Of a stretch of DNA of 64,000 nucleotides, positions 63,342-64,000 are shown piece by piece. A program made the position numbers and the translations under genes. The stretch is from Citreicoccus inhibens (GTDB taxonomy: Bacteria > Myxococcota > Myxococcia > Myxococcales > Myxococcaceae), in contig NZ_JAHNZT010000010.1 of NCBI RefSeq assembly GCF_019039035.1, positions 62,001-126,000 on the forward strand, read 5' to 3'. The notes beneath the pieces were generated by a model. That model saw only the letters and a list, made by a program, of their open reading frames with translations, had not been told where the DNA came from and searched no databases. Every line of letters starts with the position of its first letter. Within the stretch, counting starts at the first letter, position 1.

Positions 63342-64000
63342 CTATGCCTTCTTGAACACCACGTAGCCGGCGGCGGGGATGTTCACCTTCGTGTCGGCGC
63401 TGCCCGAGAGCGTGGCGCCGTAGTTGCCGAAGTTGCTCCCGCCGTACACCGCGGCGTCGCTGTTGAGCACTTCCTTCCAGTTCCCGGGAGGCAGCGGCAG
63501 CGCGTAGCCCTCCAGGTTCTTGCGGTTGAGGCTGCCCACCACGAGGTACTCGTCGTCCCCGGACTTGCGCGTGAAGGCCATCACCGCGTCCTGGTTGTGC
63601 GTGTACACGCGCTTGACCTCCGCGTCCGAGCGGAAGGCGGGGCTGCTGGAGCGCAGCGCGATGGCGTCCTTGTAGAAGCCGAAGCTCTGCCGGCGCGTCA
63701 CGTTGAGCATCGCGCCCGTGCGCTCGCTCGCGGGCAGGGCGGCGATCTCCGTGAAGAGCTTCTTGTCGTCGGCGGAGAACGCCTGGAACTCGGCGTCCTT
63801 CGCGCGAGCCTCGGGCGGCTGCGCGAAGAGGCGCTCGTAGGTCGCCTTGCGCGCGTCGTCGAAGCGCACGCGGCTGAAGTCCACGCCCTGGCCCACCGAC
63901 TGCCAGCTCCAATCGCTGTCCCAGGTGGACGGGTTGCCCCAGCGGAAGTCGTTCTGCGCGCCGAACTCGTCGCCCTGGAAGAACATGGGGACGCCCGGCC
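63342..64000 (-). CDS. 1,4-alpha-glucan branching enzyme, C-terminal part (cut by window edge)
   Basis: The reverse frame enters from the window end as PGVPMFFQGDEFGAQNDFRW and runs 219 codons to the stop at 63342. The segment PMFFQGDEFGAQ matches the late GH13 catalytic region seen in GlgB-type enzymes, and NRKNLEGYALPLPPGNWKEV, then LNSD, matches the C-terminal beta-sandwich that follows. Such enzymes form alpha-1,6 branches in glycogen. The catalytic nucleophile region is outside the window, so the assignment to GlgB versus another GH13 amylase is not certain. The internal ATG in the same frame near 63986 is not the true start. Confidence 0.75.
   Translation of the reverse strand, partial: PGVPMFFQGDEFGAQNDFRWGNPSTWDSDWSWQSVGQGVDFSRVRFDDARKATYERLFAQPPEARAKDAEFQAFSADDKKLFTEIAALPASERTGAMLNVTRRQSFGFYKDAIALRSSSPAFRSDAEVKRVYTHNQDAVMAFTRKSGDDEYLVVGSLNRKNLEGYALPLPPGNWKEVLNSDAAVYGGSNFGNYGATLSGSADTKVNIPAAGYVVFKKA

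Overview
The window is very GC-rich DNA from a predatory or gliding delta-type proteobacterium, most likely a myxobacterium of the Myxococcus/Corallococcus type. The basis is base composition and gene content: Hanks-type Ser/Thr kinases with PEGA-like tails, many lipoproteins, a PilZ-containing sigma-54 activator, a sigma-region-4-like protein with a cysteine cluster, and several secreted hydrolases. This is inference; no rRNA or tRNA was found. Genes are tightly packed, and several stop/start overlaps show translational coupling.

Layout. 1-3180: edge of a polysaccharide locus (two family-4 glycosyltransferases, one cut by the window edge, and an O-antigen-ligase-like membrane protein). 3283-11184: one tight minus-strand operon read purH, a zinc-finger/TPR membrane protein, purD, lptF, lptG. 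11292-12354: a MerR regulator followed by the sigma-4-like protein. 12563-18005: a small helical protein and two transmembrane Ser/Thr kinases. 18180-21924: a VWA lipoprotein and pssA. 22069-24591: a penicillin-acylase-type lipoprotein. 25032-27115: a small conserved protein, a ThiF-like enzyme and a methyltransferase.

27609-36537 holds an alpha/beta-hydrolase lipoprotein, the PilZ/sigma-54 activator, a 1.26 kb stretch without a convincing gene, a discoidin/lyase lipoprotein, a small lipoprotein, a TesB-like thioesterase and a GT-C membrane glycosyltransferase. 36758-45542 carries two unrelated secreted metallopeptidases that end in the same C-terminal domain, with a VOC protein, an M20 amidohydrolase and two small hypotheticals between them. 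46336-47718 is a DRGH nuclease with no signal peptide. 49000-50634 is a divergent TetR/NmrA pair with two visible operator palindromes. 50639-53452 is a modular cell-surface nuclease lipoprotein. 53668-58051 carries a SWIM-SNF2 helicase and an ATP-grasp enzyme. 58085-60499 is a helical-repeat protein preceded by a gene broken by a one-base frameshift. 60738-64000 has a desaturase, a sugar porter and the 3' end of a glycogen branching enzyme.

Taken together the window reads as chromosomal core plus lineage-specific surface and secretion genes. No insertion sequence, prophage, CRISPR array or integrase was seen. The most unusual items are the C-terminal domain shared by the two secreted peptidases, the purine/LPS-export operon, the PilZ-NtrC activator, the signal-less EF-hand/DRGH nuclease, the methyltransferase-ThiF pair and the frameshifted gene at 59935-60499.
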